DNA of 64,000 nucleotides from Legionella waltersii (GTDB lineage: Bacteria > Pseudomonadota > Gammaproteobacteria > Legionellales > Legionellaceae), in assembly GCF_001468085.1 (NCBI RefSeq), contig NZ_LNZB01000004.1, positions 1 through 64,000 on the forward strand, read 5' to 3'. The notes under the pieces were generated by a model. It was not told where the DNA came from, did not search any database, and was given only the letters and a program-made list of their open reading frames with translations. The first letter of the stretch is position 1. Every line of letters starts with the position of its first letter. Both the position numbers and the translations under genes were made by a program. This document shows, one piece after another, positions 23,313 through 34,665 of this stretch.

Positions 23313-26300
23313 TTAATACCTCATGTTAACTTGTTCAGGACCAATCAAGTTACTCAACACCTCCAGTAACTCATTACTAGGATCGACAAACCATTTTGAA
23401 CTTAGATTTAAATGCGCTTTTGCGACCTGATTATGATAAGCCACTTGCACTGCACAACGACCGGAATAATTTTTTAAAATGGATTGAATGGAAGAAAGAA
23501 GTGATTCACTACTCTGGTTTAACTGCAACTCCAAGCAGCGTGCAAATTTAGTTCTCGCACTCGCTATCGAATGAAGTACACTCGCTGTCATTTTAATTCC
23601 ACCATTGTAGTCATCGATGGCCACCTCCCCTTCGATAACGAGCATCTCTCCACTCGCCAAAGTTTCGGTATACTGCTCAAAGATCTCACCAAATACAACA
23701 ACATCAATCTTAGCTGTGGCATCCTCTAAGCCAATGATGGCTAATTTCTTTCCACGCTTAGTGATCAGTTTTCTAATGCCTACAACCTGCCCACAAATAT
23801 GTGCTTTCTTTTGTACAGCTGGATTTAATTGACCAATTGGGTGAATAAAATCTGTAAACTCCCTTCGGTATTGATCAGCTGGATGCCCTGTTAAATAGAA
23901 GCCCAAAACCTCCCTTTCACCTTCGAGCCTTTGTGCATCTGTCCATGACTTACAGGGTACATATTCATGCTTGGTAGAGTTATCGTCGATCAAAGAAAAC
24001 AAATCAAATTGGCCACTGTTTTGATTTTGATGCTCCTTTTCTGCTAAACGAAGCGCTCTGTCTAATGATGCAGTCAATGCTGCTCGCTCTATGTTCCATT
24101 CATCCAAGGCACCACTTTTAATCAAGGCTTCAAGGACCCGTCGATTTACTTTACGTAAATCTAATCGCTCACAAAAACTAAATAAGTCCTGGAATGAGCC
24201 ATTTGCTACTCTTTCTTGCACAATGCATTCAATGGCAGACTCCCCTACCCCTTTGATAGCTCCAAGACCATAGATAATGGTTTTATCATCACTCACCGTA
24301 AAATGGTACATCGATTGATTAATCGAAGGCGGTAATACTTCTAACTTCATGTGCGCACACTCATCAATGAATGTCACAACTTTATCCGTATTATCCATAT
24401 CTGAAGACATAACAGCCGCCATAAAAGCCGCAGGATAGTGTGCTTTTAACCATGCCGTTTGATAAGCAACTAATGCATAGGCTGCAGAATGTGATTTATT
24501 GAATCCATACCCTGCAAATTTTTCCATCAAATCAAAAATATGAGTAGCGACCTCTGCATCAACACCTCTAGCTAGTGCACCACTCGTGAATATCTCCCGC
24601 TGTTTCGCCATCTCTTCTGGCTTTTTCTTACCCATAGCTCGCCGCAATAAATCAGCAGAGCCTAGGGTATAATTCGCCAGTACCTGAGCAATTTGCATAA
24701 CTTGCTCTTGATATAATATGACACCGTAAGTGGGTTTTAGAATTGGTTCCAAATCTGGATGTGGATAATCTACTTGGGCTCTTCCATGCTTCCTGTCAAT
24801 GAAATCATCGACCATTCCCGATTGCAAAGGACCTGGTCTAAATAAAGCGACCAATGCGATGATGTCTTCAAAGCAATCCGGTTGCAGTCTACCGATGAGC
24901 TCTTTCATCCCTCGCGATTCAAGTTGGAATACTGCCGTTGTTTTGCAGGCTTTAAGCAACTCAAAACTCGCTTGATCATCCGTGGGAATATGGCTGATAT
25001 CAACCAAAGGTAAGTTGTTTTGTTGACACTGTTTGTTCACCGTTGCTAATGCCCAATCAATAATTGTCAGTGTTCTCAACCCTAAAAAGTCAAATTTGAC
25101 CAAGCCCACTGCTTCAACATCATCCTTATCGAATTGGCTTACGATTTGTGTAGACCCCTCTTCACAATAAATCGCTGTGAAATCGGTCAATCTAGAGGGA
25201 GCAATGACTACACCCCCAGCATGCTTTCCAGCATTTCTTGTCACGCCTTCTAGTTTTAAGGCTAAATCGAATAACTCCTTTACTTCCTCTTCCTCGTTAT
25301 AACGGCGTCGTAACTCCTCTTCTTGCTCCATGGCTTTACTCAGAGTAATACCAAGTTCGAAAGGAATTAATTTAGCTAATTTATCCACAAAACCATAAGG
25401 GTGACCTAATACCCGCCCCACATCTCGAACGACTGCTTTCGCTGCCATAGTACCAAAAGTGATGATTTGAGATACACTTTGTCTACCGTATTTTTCTGCA
25501 ACATAATCAATGACCCGATCCCGTCCTTCCATACAAAAATCAATATCGAAGTCCGGCATGGAAACTCGCTCTGGATTCAGAAAGCGCTCAAACAGCAATT
25601 CATAAAGTAGTGGATCCAAGTCTGTAATTTTTAAAGCATAAGCCACTAAGGACCCCGCCCCTGAACCTCTTCCTGGGCCAACAGGAACTCCATTATTCTT
25701 TGCCCATTGGATAAAATCTGCCACAATTAAGAAATAGCCTGCAAACCCCATGTTATTGATAACATTCAGTTCTACCTTTAATCGTTCATCGTAATTTATT
25801 CTTGCTTCTGCTATTTCTTCTGGGGGTTTTCCTTTAAAAATTTGCTGAAGTCTTTCCTCAAGTCCTATCTCAGACAAATGCGACAAATAGTTTTCGACGG
25901 TTGAGCCTTCGGGAATAGGAAAATTGGGGAGATAATTATGCCCAAGATCCAATTGCACATTGCATCGCTTGCTAATTTCAACTGTATTTTCAAGAGCAGA
26001 TGGTAAATCGCTAAACAGATCTTGCATTTCTTTTGCTGATCGCAAATACTGTTGGGGGCTAAAGCGTTGTTCTCGCCTCGGATCAGCTAAAGTGTATCCA
26101 TCGTGAATACATACTCTTGCTTCATGGGCATCAAAATCGGATTCATCAATAAAACGAACGTCATTACTAGCTACAATGGGTAAACCAAGCTCATCGGCTA
26201 AAGCAATCAATTTTTCATTGTACAATCCTTCATCTGCTCTTCCAGTGCGTTGTATTTCCAAATAAAATCGATTGGGAAATAACGTCATCCAGTGAGTTGC

Positions 26301-26759
26301 TCGTTGTTTTGCGAGTTCAACGTCATTTGCTACTAAAGCTTGACCTATATCTCCAAATCGCCCACCTGACAGGGCTATTATTCCTTCCGAATACTCCGCA
26401 ACCCAATTGTATTGAACTCTAGGTTGTCCCTGATGTTGCCCTTCTTGATAGGCTTTTGAAACCAAACAAGTAAGATTTTTATAGCCTTGGGAATTCATAC
26501 ACAATAGAACTAAAGAGCTTGTAATATCTGGAGTTTCAAGATGATGACAAATTATTTCGCCACCTATGATTGGCTTGATCCCCGACTCTAAAGCACTCTT
26601 ATATAACTTGACTGCAGCAAATAGATTACAAAAATCCGTGATTGCAACAGCACTCATGCCTCTCTCTGGCAAGATTTTCATCAATGGCTTTATTTGTACC
26701 AGGCCATCGATCAAAGAAAATTCCGTGTGTACTCTAAGATGAACAAATTGTTGTTGCAT
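23313..26759 (-). CDS. dnaE: DNA polymerase III subunit alpha
   Basis: An 1148-residue replicative polymerase, close to E. coli DnaE (1160). The N-terminal PHP domain begins FVHLRVHTEFSLIDG. The palm has VGPGRGSGAGSLVAYAL and the catalytic PDFDIDF (D403, D405 with a third Asp downstream). The fingers/thumb contain AGKHAGGVVIA, KFDFLGLRTL, ALFRPGPLQSGMVDDFI and GYGFNKSHSAAYA. The tandem HhH and OB-fold regions follow (AHICGQVVGIRKLITKRGKKLAI). It is the polymerising subunit of the holoenzyme. It is a single gene here, with the peptide-transporter operon upstream in the same direction. Confidence 0.97.
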   Translation of the reverse strand: MQQQFVHLRVHTEFSLIDGLVQIKPLMKILPERGMSAVAITDFCNLFAAVKLYKSALESGIKPIIGGEIICHHLETPDITSSLVLLCMNSQGYKNLTCLVSKAYQEGQHQGQPRVQYNWVAEYSEGIIALSGGRFGDIGQALVANDVELAKQRATHWMTLFPNRFYLEIQRTGRADEGLYNEKLIALADELGLPIVASNDVRFIDESDFDAHEARVCIHDGYTLADPRREQRFSPQQYLRSAKEMQDLFSDLPSALENTVEISKRCNVQLDLGHNYLPNFPIPEGSTVENYLSHLSEIGLEERLQQIFKGKPPEEIAEARINYDERLKVELNVINNMGFAGYFLIVADFIQWAKNNGVPVGPGRGSGAGSLVAYALKITDLDPLLYELLFERFLNPERVSMPDFDIDFCMEGRDRVIDYVAEKYGRQSVSQIITFGTMAAKAVVRDVGRVLGHPYGFVDKLAKLIPFELGITLSKAMEQEEELRRRYNEEEEVKELFDLALKLEGVTRNAGKHAGGVVIAPSRLTDFTAIYCEEGSTQIVSQFDKDDVEAVGLVKFDFLGLRTLTIIDWALATVNKQCQQNNLPLVDISHIPTDDQASFELLKACKTTAVFQLESRGMKELIGRLQPDCFEDIIALVALFRPGPLQSGMVDDFIDRKHGRAQVDYPHPDLEPILKPTYGVILYQEQVMQIAQVLANYTLGSADLLRRAMGKKKPEEMAKQREIFTSGALARGVDAEVATHIFDLMEKFAGYGFNKSHSAAYALVAYQTAWLKAHYPAAFMAAVMSSDMDNTDKVVTFIDECAHMKLEVLPPSINQSMYHFTVSDDKTIIYGLGAIKGVGESAIECIVQERVANGSFQDLFSFCERLDLRKVNRRVLEALIKSGALDEWNIERAALTASLDRALRLAEKEHQNQNSGQFDLFSLIDDNSTKHEYVPCKSWTDAQRLEGEREVLGFYLTGHPADQYRREFTDFIHPIGQLNPAVQKKAHICGQVVGIRKLITKRGKKLAIIGLEDATAKIDVVVFGEIFEQYTETLASGEMLVIEGEVAIDDYNGGIKMTASVLHSIASARTKFARCLELQLNQSSESLLSSIQSILKNYSGRCAVQVAYHNQVAKAHLNLSSKWFVDPSNELLEVLSNLIGPEQVNMRY

Positions 26760-26846
26760 GGGGGTTATTTTAATTTTTTAATCATGAAACTTTAACCTAA
26801 TTACTGGTTTATAACAATGTTCTCAGATCTCAATTTCAACGCTTTC

Positions 26847-28181
26847 TCAATGTGAGTGATGAGGATCAAAAGCATCCCTTACTGCGTCCGCAAAGAGATT
26901 GATGGACACAACCAACAAAAACATAAATACAAAAGCCGCCAACATTGGCCACCAAACAACAGGATCTCTTGCAAGTTCTAACCGAGCTCCATCTATCATG
27001 TTTCCCCAGCTAATCGTCATTGGTGATACGCCTACACCAACATAAGACAAGACTGCCTCTGCCATGACTAAAAAACTAAAATCCAATACCAGATTAATGA
27101 CCACGATATGCATTACATTTGGCACTAAGTGTTTGCGAATTATCGTAACCCAACTACTGCCAAGAGAACGGGCGGCTAGTATAAAATCTGCTTCACGCAA
27201 TTTCATGGTTTCTGCTCTCAATAGCCTACATAGACTAGTCCAACTGGTCACCCCTAAAATAATGCATAATGCGAGTAATCGTGCATCTGCACTTTCAGCC
27301 AATGTAGGAAATTGCTCAGGATGGTTAGCAATGTAGGTTTGCAAAGACAACACAGAGGCTGTAATCAATAGGACTCCAGGAACTGAACTTAGTGTTGTAT
27401 AACAGTACTGAATCACATCATCCACTATCCCTCCAAAATACCCAGAGGCTACTCCTAATATCAAAGCAAAGGGTAAGGTAAACAGCGTCGTTAAAAAACC
27501 AATGATTAAACCAGTACGTATACTCTTTATACTGTAATAAAATAAATCTTGACCAATTTGCCCTGTTCCAAAAACATGAAATGCTCTTGATAATTGATAC
27601 CCTGTATAAACCGATAGTGTAATAACACCGAGGGTCAATATTACACTGAGTTGTGTTGAATTTATCCTCCAAGCCTTTATTGATTTAGCCTTTAACTTTA
27701 GTGCACTAAAAAAGCCCCAAATACCAAGCATCAATATCATGCTGATGATTACACCCCTGATCACCACCGAGTGAATAAATGCCAATTTATCCTCCTCAGT
27801 CTGGATGTGTATCGGTGGGTACTCCAATCTCGGATAAACCTGTGTCATGACACCATTTACAAGTTCTGTTTCACTCACAAAAGAGGTTAAAGCCATGGGT
27901 TCCGAATACGTTTTTTCATACGTCAAACTCATTGGGGCGAGCAATTTATCCAATAAGGAAAGTCCAGTCTCGTCATTTGTTTTAAAATGAATGGAATCCA
28001 AAACTCCAATCATCAAAAACAACATCAATACAATCCCAGCACTCACTGCTATGGGCTTATGCAATATAATGGCAAAGGAAGAGCGAATAGGTTGTTTGCG
28101 CAGCCCTGTTAAAACGATGCAAATACTGGCTAGTAAAAGAAGTAAGAAGCACTTATCTGTCCAGAAGAAATCAAATTCCAT
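26847..28181 (-). CDS. Peptide ABC transporter permease (OppC/DppC/YejE type)
   Basis: A 444-residue inner-membrane permease. The C-terminal half is a typical BPD_transp domain with six helices. It includes the EAA loop-like stretch TMKLREADFILAARSLGSSWVTIIRKHLVPNV and a later GVGVSPMTISWGNMIDGA, which is diagnostic of OppC/DppC proteins. The N-terminal part is longer than usual. After the first two helices it has a ~100-residue extracytoplasmic insert between residues ~65 and ~150, as in YejE-like proteins. It is the last gene of a three-gene unit (binding protein, permease, permease), 27 bp after the preceding permease. No ATPase gene follows before dnaE. Confidence 0.85.
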   Translation of the reverse strand: MEFDFFWTDKCFLLLLLASICIVLTGLRKQPIRSSFAIILHKPIAVSAGIVLMLFLMIGVLDSIHFKTNDETGLSLLDKLLAPMSLTYEKTYSEPMALTSFVSETELVNGVMTQVYPRLEYPPIHIQTEEDKLAFIHSVVIRGVIISMILMLGIWGFFSALKLKAKSIKAWRINSTQLSVILTLGVITLSVYTGYQLSRAFHVFGTGQIGQDLFYYSIKSIRTGLIIGFLTTLFTLPFALILGVASGYFGGIVDDVIQYCYTTLSSVPGVLLITASVLSLQTYIANHPEQFPTLAESADARLLALCIILGVTSWTSLCRLLRAETMKLREADFILAARSLGSSWVTIIRKHLVPNVMHIVVINLVLDFSFLVMAEAVLSYVGVGVSPMTISWGNMIDGARLELARDPVVWWPMLAAFVFMFLLVVSINLFADAVRDAFDPHHSH

Positions 28182-28208
28182 TCAACATTCCATCCTTTCT
28201 CGATCTTG

Positions 28209-29186
28209 TCATTGTAGACGAACCCTGGGATCAACTAATAGATAGGATAAATCGGTTAATACCAATCCAATAATGTAAAGAATTGAGCCTAAAAACACCA
28301 TGGATCGTACGATTGCGAAATCCTGTTGCTGTATCGCATCAATGATATAACTTCCCAAACCTGGCACACCGAAAAATGATTCTAATATCAAACTACCCAT
28401 AAATAAGGAAGGAATGATCACTACAATTCCCGTCAATATAGGTAACATCGTGTTTTTCAAAACATGCTTAAACAAAATTCTTAACTCGGATAATCCTTTG
28501 GCTCGGGCTGTTTTCACATACTCTTGGTGAATTTCTTCGAGAAACAAGGTACGATACCAACGTGCACCAGCCCCAAATTGTCCTAATACCGCCACAAGAA
28601 CAGGTAAGGTAATGAACTTAAAGGCATCTAAACCACCATCATAGCCAGAGATAGGAAATAATTTTAAAATTTTTCCAAACAAGTATTGCCCACCGATAAT
28701 ATAAAACAAACTAGAGATAGACATTAAAATGAGGCAAAACACGACTCCAGAAAGATCCAGATAACTGGTTCTAAAAAAAGCCATACCCATTGCAAAAACA
28801 ATGTTTACAAGGATAGTCAACAACAACGTTGGCAAAGCTATAGCTAGGCTGGGCCACATTCGATAGCTTATATCATGGCTAATGTCCCTACCTGCATCCG
28901 ATACTCCAAAATTAAAGGTAAATAACATCAGGGATTTCTGGTAAAACAAGGTGTCTTTAACTGTGTTAAACCCTGATTTTTCTTCATTATAAAATAAAGG
29001 GAAATTATAGCCATGAACCTCTTTCCAATCCTCAATTGCGGATTGCTCAATATGCTTATTCCCTAGGTGCATTCGCGCCATATCATCAGGGGAGTTTACA
29101 ATAAAAAACAACGCAAAGGTGATGAGATTTATGCCAAATAAGATGGGGATTGCATAAATTATTCGTCGAAAAATATAATTCCCCAT
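28209..29186 (-). CDS. Peptide ABC transporter permease (OppB/DppB/YejB type)
   Basis: A 325-residue permease with six helices. It opens with NYIFRRIIYAIPILFGINLITFALFF as OppB/DppB proteins do. It carries the coupling-helix motif YVKTARAKGLSELRILFKHVLKNTMLPILT. SLFMGSLILESFFGVPGLGSYIIDAI is another strong family mark. The start codon overlaps the stop of the binding-protein gene by one base (TAATG). With its partner it forms the membrane channel for an oligopeptide importer. Confidence 0.9.
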   Translation of the reverse strand: MGNYIFRRIIYAIPILFGINLITFALFFIVNSPDDMARMHLGNKHIEQSAIEDWKEVHGYNFPLFYNEEKSGFNTVKDTLFYQKSLMLFTFNFGVSDAGRDISHDISYRMWPSLAIALPTLLLTILVNIVFAMGMAFFRTSYLDLSGVVFCLILMSISSLFYIIGGQYLFGKILKLFPISGYDGGLDAFKFITLPVLVAVLGQFGAGARWYRTLFLEEIHQEYVKTARAKGLSELRILFKHVLKNTMLPILTGIVVIIPSLFMGSLILESFFGVPGLGSYIIDAIQQQDFAIVRSMVFLGSILYIIGLVLTDLSYLLVDPRVRLQ

Positions 29187-31354
29187 TATAAGCTACTCCG
29201 CTGAGCCGCTTGCTTTTCTTTTTTGAAGTAAGCAAAAATCAAGGGGAGAACAAGCGCGCCCATGAATAATATCATGACGATTAAAGGCCAAATAATTGGA
29301 TGGTTCCAATCAGTACGCAATTTATTTCTCTCAGAAACATCAATAGAAACGTACTTTAATGTACTCAAGGAAATCGTGTTTGGCTTTACATGAGAGACCC
29401 AACTTTGGGTAAGATTAAAACTTTCAGGATGCATTCCCCATATCCAAGGAGCATCATTAGTGACTATTTTTAGCATCTTTGTAATAATTTTTTGTCTAGT
29501 TTCATCATTATTTCGGTTTTTCATTTTATCAAATAATCGATTAAATTCTGGGTTGTTGTAATTTGCAGCATTCTCACCTCCATATTTGACCTTACCATTT
29601 CGACCATAAAGAAGGAACAAGAAATTTTCCGGATCGGGGTAATCGGCATTCCAACCCCAACTAAAAATCTGTGTGTTGCCCGTCCTAACTTTATCCTGAA
29701 AACGATTATACAGGGTAGATTGGACATTCAAATCAATGCCAATCGTTGCAAACTGCTTACGCATCCAATCCAATCTAGACTTCTCATCTGGGTTGCCTGA
29801 AACAGCCACATCATAACTTAGAATCAGCGCTTTACCTGTTTTCGGATCCACTCCTTTAGGATAACCGGCCTCAACCATCAGTTGTTGAGCTTCAGCAATC
29901 GAACGACGCTTCATTGTATTATCTTTCCAACGATAGACATAAGGATTCATCCCCTGTTCTCCATCTCGATAACCAAATATTCCTGGAGGGATCGGGCCTT
30001 GAGCTGCCAAACCACGGCCATTAAAAAAAATAGCGATAAATTCATCGTAATTTACAGCAATGGAGATTGCCTGCCTTAGTTTCCTCGCTTTAGTGCTATA
30101 TCCACCTACTACATTATCCAGCATGTTAAAACCCATGTAATAAATATAAGGCTCCAAGGATTGTGTTAATTGAATTTTTTTTGATTGCATTTCCGGGCTT
30201 AAAACCGCATTTCCGACACGGTTGATCCTGATTGCTTGATCAAAGCTATCTGCGCTTACGTCTGAGGTGTCGTAATAACCTTGTAAAAATTTATTCCACC
30301 GTGGTATCGATTCTTTCTCTAAGGTATAGACCGCCTTATCAATTATTGGTAGGCGCTTTCCAATATTATTCACATAACCTTCTCGCCTATCTGCATCTGA
30401 GGCATCAACAGGGAAATACACTTCTCTATAATTAGGATTTTTTTCCAATATCATGTTTCGGTTTGGGTTGTTCGCGGTCAACATGAATGGTCCTGTGCCA
30501 ACTGGGTACCAACCAAAAGACAGATTTTTATCATCCATTCCTTTCTGTGAGTAGAATACATCGGCTTCCCAGGGTACTGGGGCAAAAAAAGGCATTGCTA
30601 GCCAAAATAAAAATTGTGGATATTGGCCACGCAATGTAATCTCAAAACGATAATTATCGAGTTTTTTTATCCCATTTAGAGGGTATTTTCGTAAATCGAT
30701 ATAGGTACCATTTCGTAAGAGCTCAGGCGGCAAAGAATCACCAAACTCTTTAAATCCCACAATGTAATCACTCATTAATCCATAAATGGACGAACTTACG
30801 GAAGGATTGGCTATTCGTTTAATTTCATAGATAAAATCATCAACCAAGAGCTCTCTGGTACCAGTGTACTTAAAATCAGATAATTTACTAATGTCTTTGT
30901 CATCCAAGTATTCTTCCGATAAATGATGATAACGAAAGCTCCCATCTTTTCGTTTTGCAAACGCTGGATGTGGTTGATAAAGGATTCCTTTTTGAATTTC
31001 GATCGTATAGACAGTAAATGCAGGCTTAGCGTTTTCAACTAAGGGTATCGTCTTACCTTGGCTATCCAAATATTTAATCGTTGGCATCGCCGTTGCGATC
31101 AAAGGGATCAGTTTGTAGGGTCTGGCATAATAATCGTATTCCAAGAGTGGCTCGTAAATCTGAGAGATAAACACGTACTCATTTGAAGAGTAAGATCTGG
31201 CTGGATCCAAAGTCTTAGGTTGCTCGTTAAATGAGGAATAATAGATGTTTTCTTTGGATTCGCTCTCTGGATAAGGATTATTTAAAACCCAATTACCGCT
31301 GCATACAACGGATGCATAGAGTTGAATGGTAATAAATAACGTTAAAGATCGCAC
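29186..31354 (-). CDS. Membrane-anchored peptide-binding protein (SBP family 5)
   Basis: A 722-residue solute-binding protein of the OppA/DppA family. After an N-terminal hydrophobic segment come YYSSFNEQPKTLDPARSYSSNEY and a central VGTGPFMLTANNPNRNMILEKNPNYRE. The rest includes KARKLRQAISIAVNYDEFI and NADYPDPENFLFLLYG. Unlike soluble OppA it is about 180 residues longer. It ends with a transmembrane helix (IIWPLIVMILFMGALVLPLIFAYF) and a basic tail, so it should stay tethered to the inner membrane. First gene of the transporter unit; amino acids and peptides fuel Legionella growth. Confidence 0.85.
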   Translation of the reverse strand: MRSLTLFITIQLYASVVCSGNWVLNNPYPESESKENIYYSSFNEQPKTLDPARSYSSNEYVFISQIYEPLLEYDYYARPYKLIPLIATAMPTIKYLDSQGKTIPLVENAKPAFTVYTIEIQKGILYQPHPAFAKRKDGSFRYHHLSEEYLDDKDISKLSDFKYTGTRELLVDDFIYEIKRIANPSVSSSIYGLMSDYIVGFKEFGDSLPPELLRNGTYIDLRKYPLNGIKKLDNYRFEITLRGQYPQFLFWLAMPFFAPVPWEADVFYSQKGMDDKNLSFGWYPVGTGPFMLTANNPNRNMILEKNPNYREVYFPVDASDADRREGYVNNIGKRLPIIDKAVYTLEKESIPRWNKFLQGYYDTSDVSADSFDQAIRINRVGNAVLSPEMQSKKIQLTQSLEPYIYYMGFNMLDNVVGGYSTKARKLRQAISIAVNYDEFIAIFFNGRGLAAQGPIPPGIFGYRDGEQGMNPYVYRWKDNTMKRRSIAEAQQLMVEAGYPKGVDPKTGKALILSYDVAVSGNPDEKSRLDWMRKQFATIGIDLNVQSTLYNRFQDKVRTGNTQIFSWGWNADYPDPENFLFLLYGRNGKVKYGGENAANYNNPEFNRLFDKMKNRNNDETRQKIITKMLKIVTNDAPWIWGMHPESFNLTQSWVSHVKPNTISLSTLKYVSIDVSERNKLRTDWNHPIIWPLIVMILFMGALVLPLIFAYFKKEKQAAQRSSL

Positions 31355-31385
31355 TCAAATTCCTTCTTTTAGTTATCTTGAACCT

Positions 31386-33443
<2,058 letters not shown>

Positions 33444-33527
33444 TTAGTGGTTTTATGCAGGATTTATGTCTAATTGTATTTCGTTCTATGGCTTTTGGCT
33501 GAACTCAACAACCAACTTGAAATTTAC

Positions 33528-33630
33528 AAGACTTACGAAAAACCCCAATGTCTTTTAACGAAGAGATTGGGGTTTTTCGTAGGTCTTTATTTATTTTTAA
33601 CAAAGAGACTAGGGTTTTTCGTAAGTCCTG
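33528..33630. repeat. Collapsed copy of the AGGACTTACG-type element
   Basis: One left end (AAGACTTACGAAAAACCCCAATG, from 33528) faces a right end closing at 33587, so the interior is lost and a ~60-bp hairpin remains. A second right end (AACAAAGAGACTAGGGTTTTTCGTAAGTCCTG) follows at 33600-33630. The right terminal ~35 bp is therefore duplicated in tandem. It lies in the gap between the divergent ligA and lipase-like genes. Confidence 0.8.
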
Positions 33631-33765
33631 TTGAAAAGAGAATTCAAACCATGATATAGATCCACACTCATTAAATACTCTTTTTATCACAATCATTTAC
33701 CTTAAAATGATTAAATTGCGAGGGGTGTAACTTAGAAACGTTTCATCTTTAGGAGAAACTTTGAA

Positions 33766-34665
33766 ATGGGATTTCAACGCATTTTAGTGTTTATTGTTAG
33801 TGTTTTATTTTCAACATTGACCTTTGCTTTGCCAAAAGTGGATTCAAGTCATTCTGGACTGGCTTTAGTTCATGGTACGAAAGATCACCGCGAGGACGCC
33901 TATGGGACTTATTGGAAACTGGACTTTATAGAAACTCTTTCGCATGCTTTAGAGAAACCTGAAAACCTGTTTGTAGCCCATTGTGATTTCAGCCAGTACA
34001 TGTGGCATGAAGACTCCGCAAATTGCCTTGCAGACCAACTGTTGGATTTTATCACTGAAAAAAACATCGAATCCCTTACGGTGATTACTCACTCCGATGG
34101 GGCTAACGTGATACGCTGGATTTTATCAAATCCCACCTATGACAGTCGCTACCTGAAGCTCAAAAACAAAATTATAAAAGTTATCGCCTTGGCTCCATCC
34201 AGTGGAGGAACTCCTCTGGCTGACGAAGTTCTCAATGGTGGAGTGTTTGAAACCAGTTTGGCTTGGTTACTTGGGTATCTTTCAGACGCTGTGAAACAGC
34301 AACGGGTTGGAGATATGTTGATTTTCAATGACGAATTACTTCTAGGTGGGGTTGGACGACCTTCGTTATCAATACCCTTCAAAGCAGTTGTTGGCACTGA
34401 CGTTAGTGTCTCACCTTTTTCGTCATCAAGCTATTGCAATGGGTATATGTTGAATTCCGGTTTAAAGATTGCAAAATTATTTCTGGATGAATGTGCTGAT
34501 GGGTTTTTAAATTGCGAGTCTCAAAGTCACGCAGGGGACGTTTGGTTTTATGATACAGAAAAAACAGAAAATAACTCTCCTTTAAGCCATAACCAGAGCA
34601 GACACTCATGCTTAGGTTTGGAGTATTTACTGATTAGAGAAATCGCACAAAAAGGAATTGTATAA
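33766..34665 (+). CDS. Secreted lipase-like alpha/beta hydrolase
   Basis: A 299-residue protein with a signal peptide (1-21, ending TFA-LP). The body begins GLALVHGTKDHRE, a lipase-type oxyanion strand-loop. A nucleophile elbow-like THSDGAN follows with S110 (GxSxG-related, with Thr in place of the first Gly), and an LAPSSGGTPLADEV segment seen in triacylglycerol lipases. A histidine near the end (HSCLGLEYLL) could complete the triad. Several cysteines suggest disulfides. It overlaps the DUF4785 gene by one base, so the two are translationally coupled. It could be a type II secreted lipase or esterase; the substrate is unknown. Confidence 0.65.
   Translation: MGFQRILVFIVSVLFSTLTFALPKVDSSHSGLALVHGTKDHREDAYGTYWKLDFIETLSHALEKPENLFVAHCDFSQYMWHEDSANCLADQLLDFITEKNIESLTVITHSDGANVIRWILSNPTYDSRYLKLKNKIIKVIALAPSSGGTPLADEVLNGGVFETSLAWLLGYLSDAVKQQRVGDMLIFNDELLLGGVGRPSLSIPFKAVVGTDVSVSPFSSSSYCNGYMLNSGLKIAKLFLDECADGFLNCESQSHAGDVWFYDTEKTENNSPLSHNQSRHSCLGLEYLLIREIAQKGIV

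Noticed and set aside
29080..29100. CTGATGA on the minus strand as a second hammerhead core
   Set aside because: It lies inside the permease gene and has no pairing stem II followed by GAAA.
33474..33659. Short frames on both strands with repeated KRLGFFV or DLRKT segments
   Set aside because: The amino-acid repetition comes from the duplicated right end of the inverted-repeat element, not from a gene.
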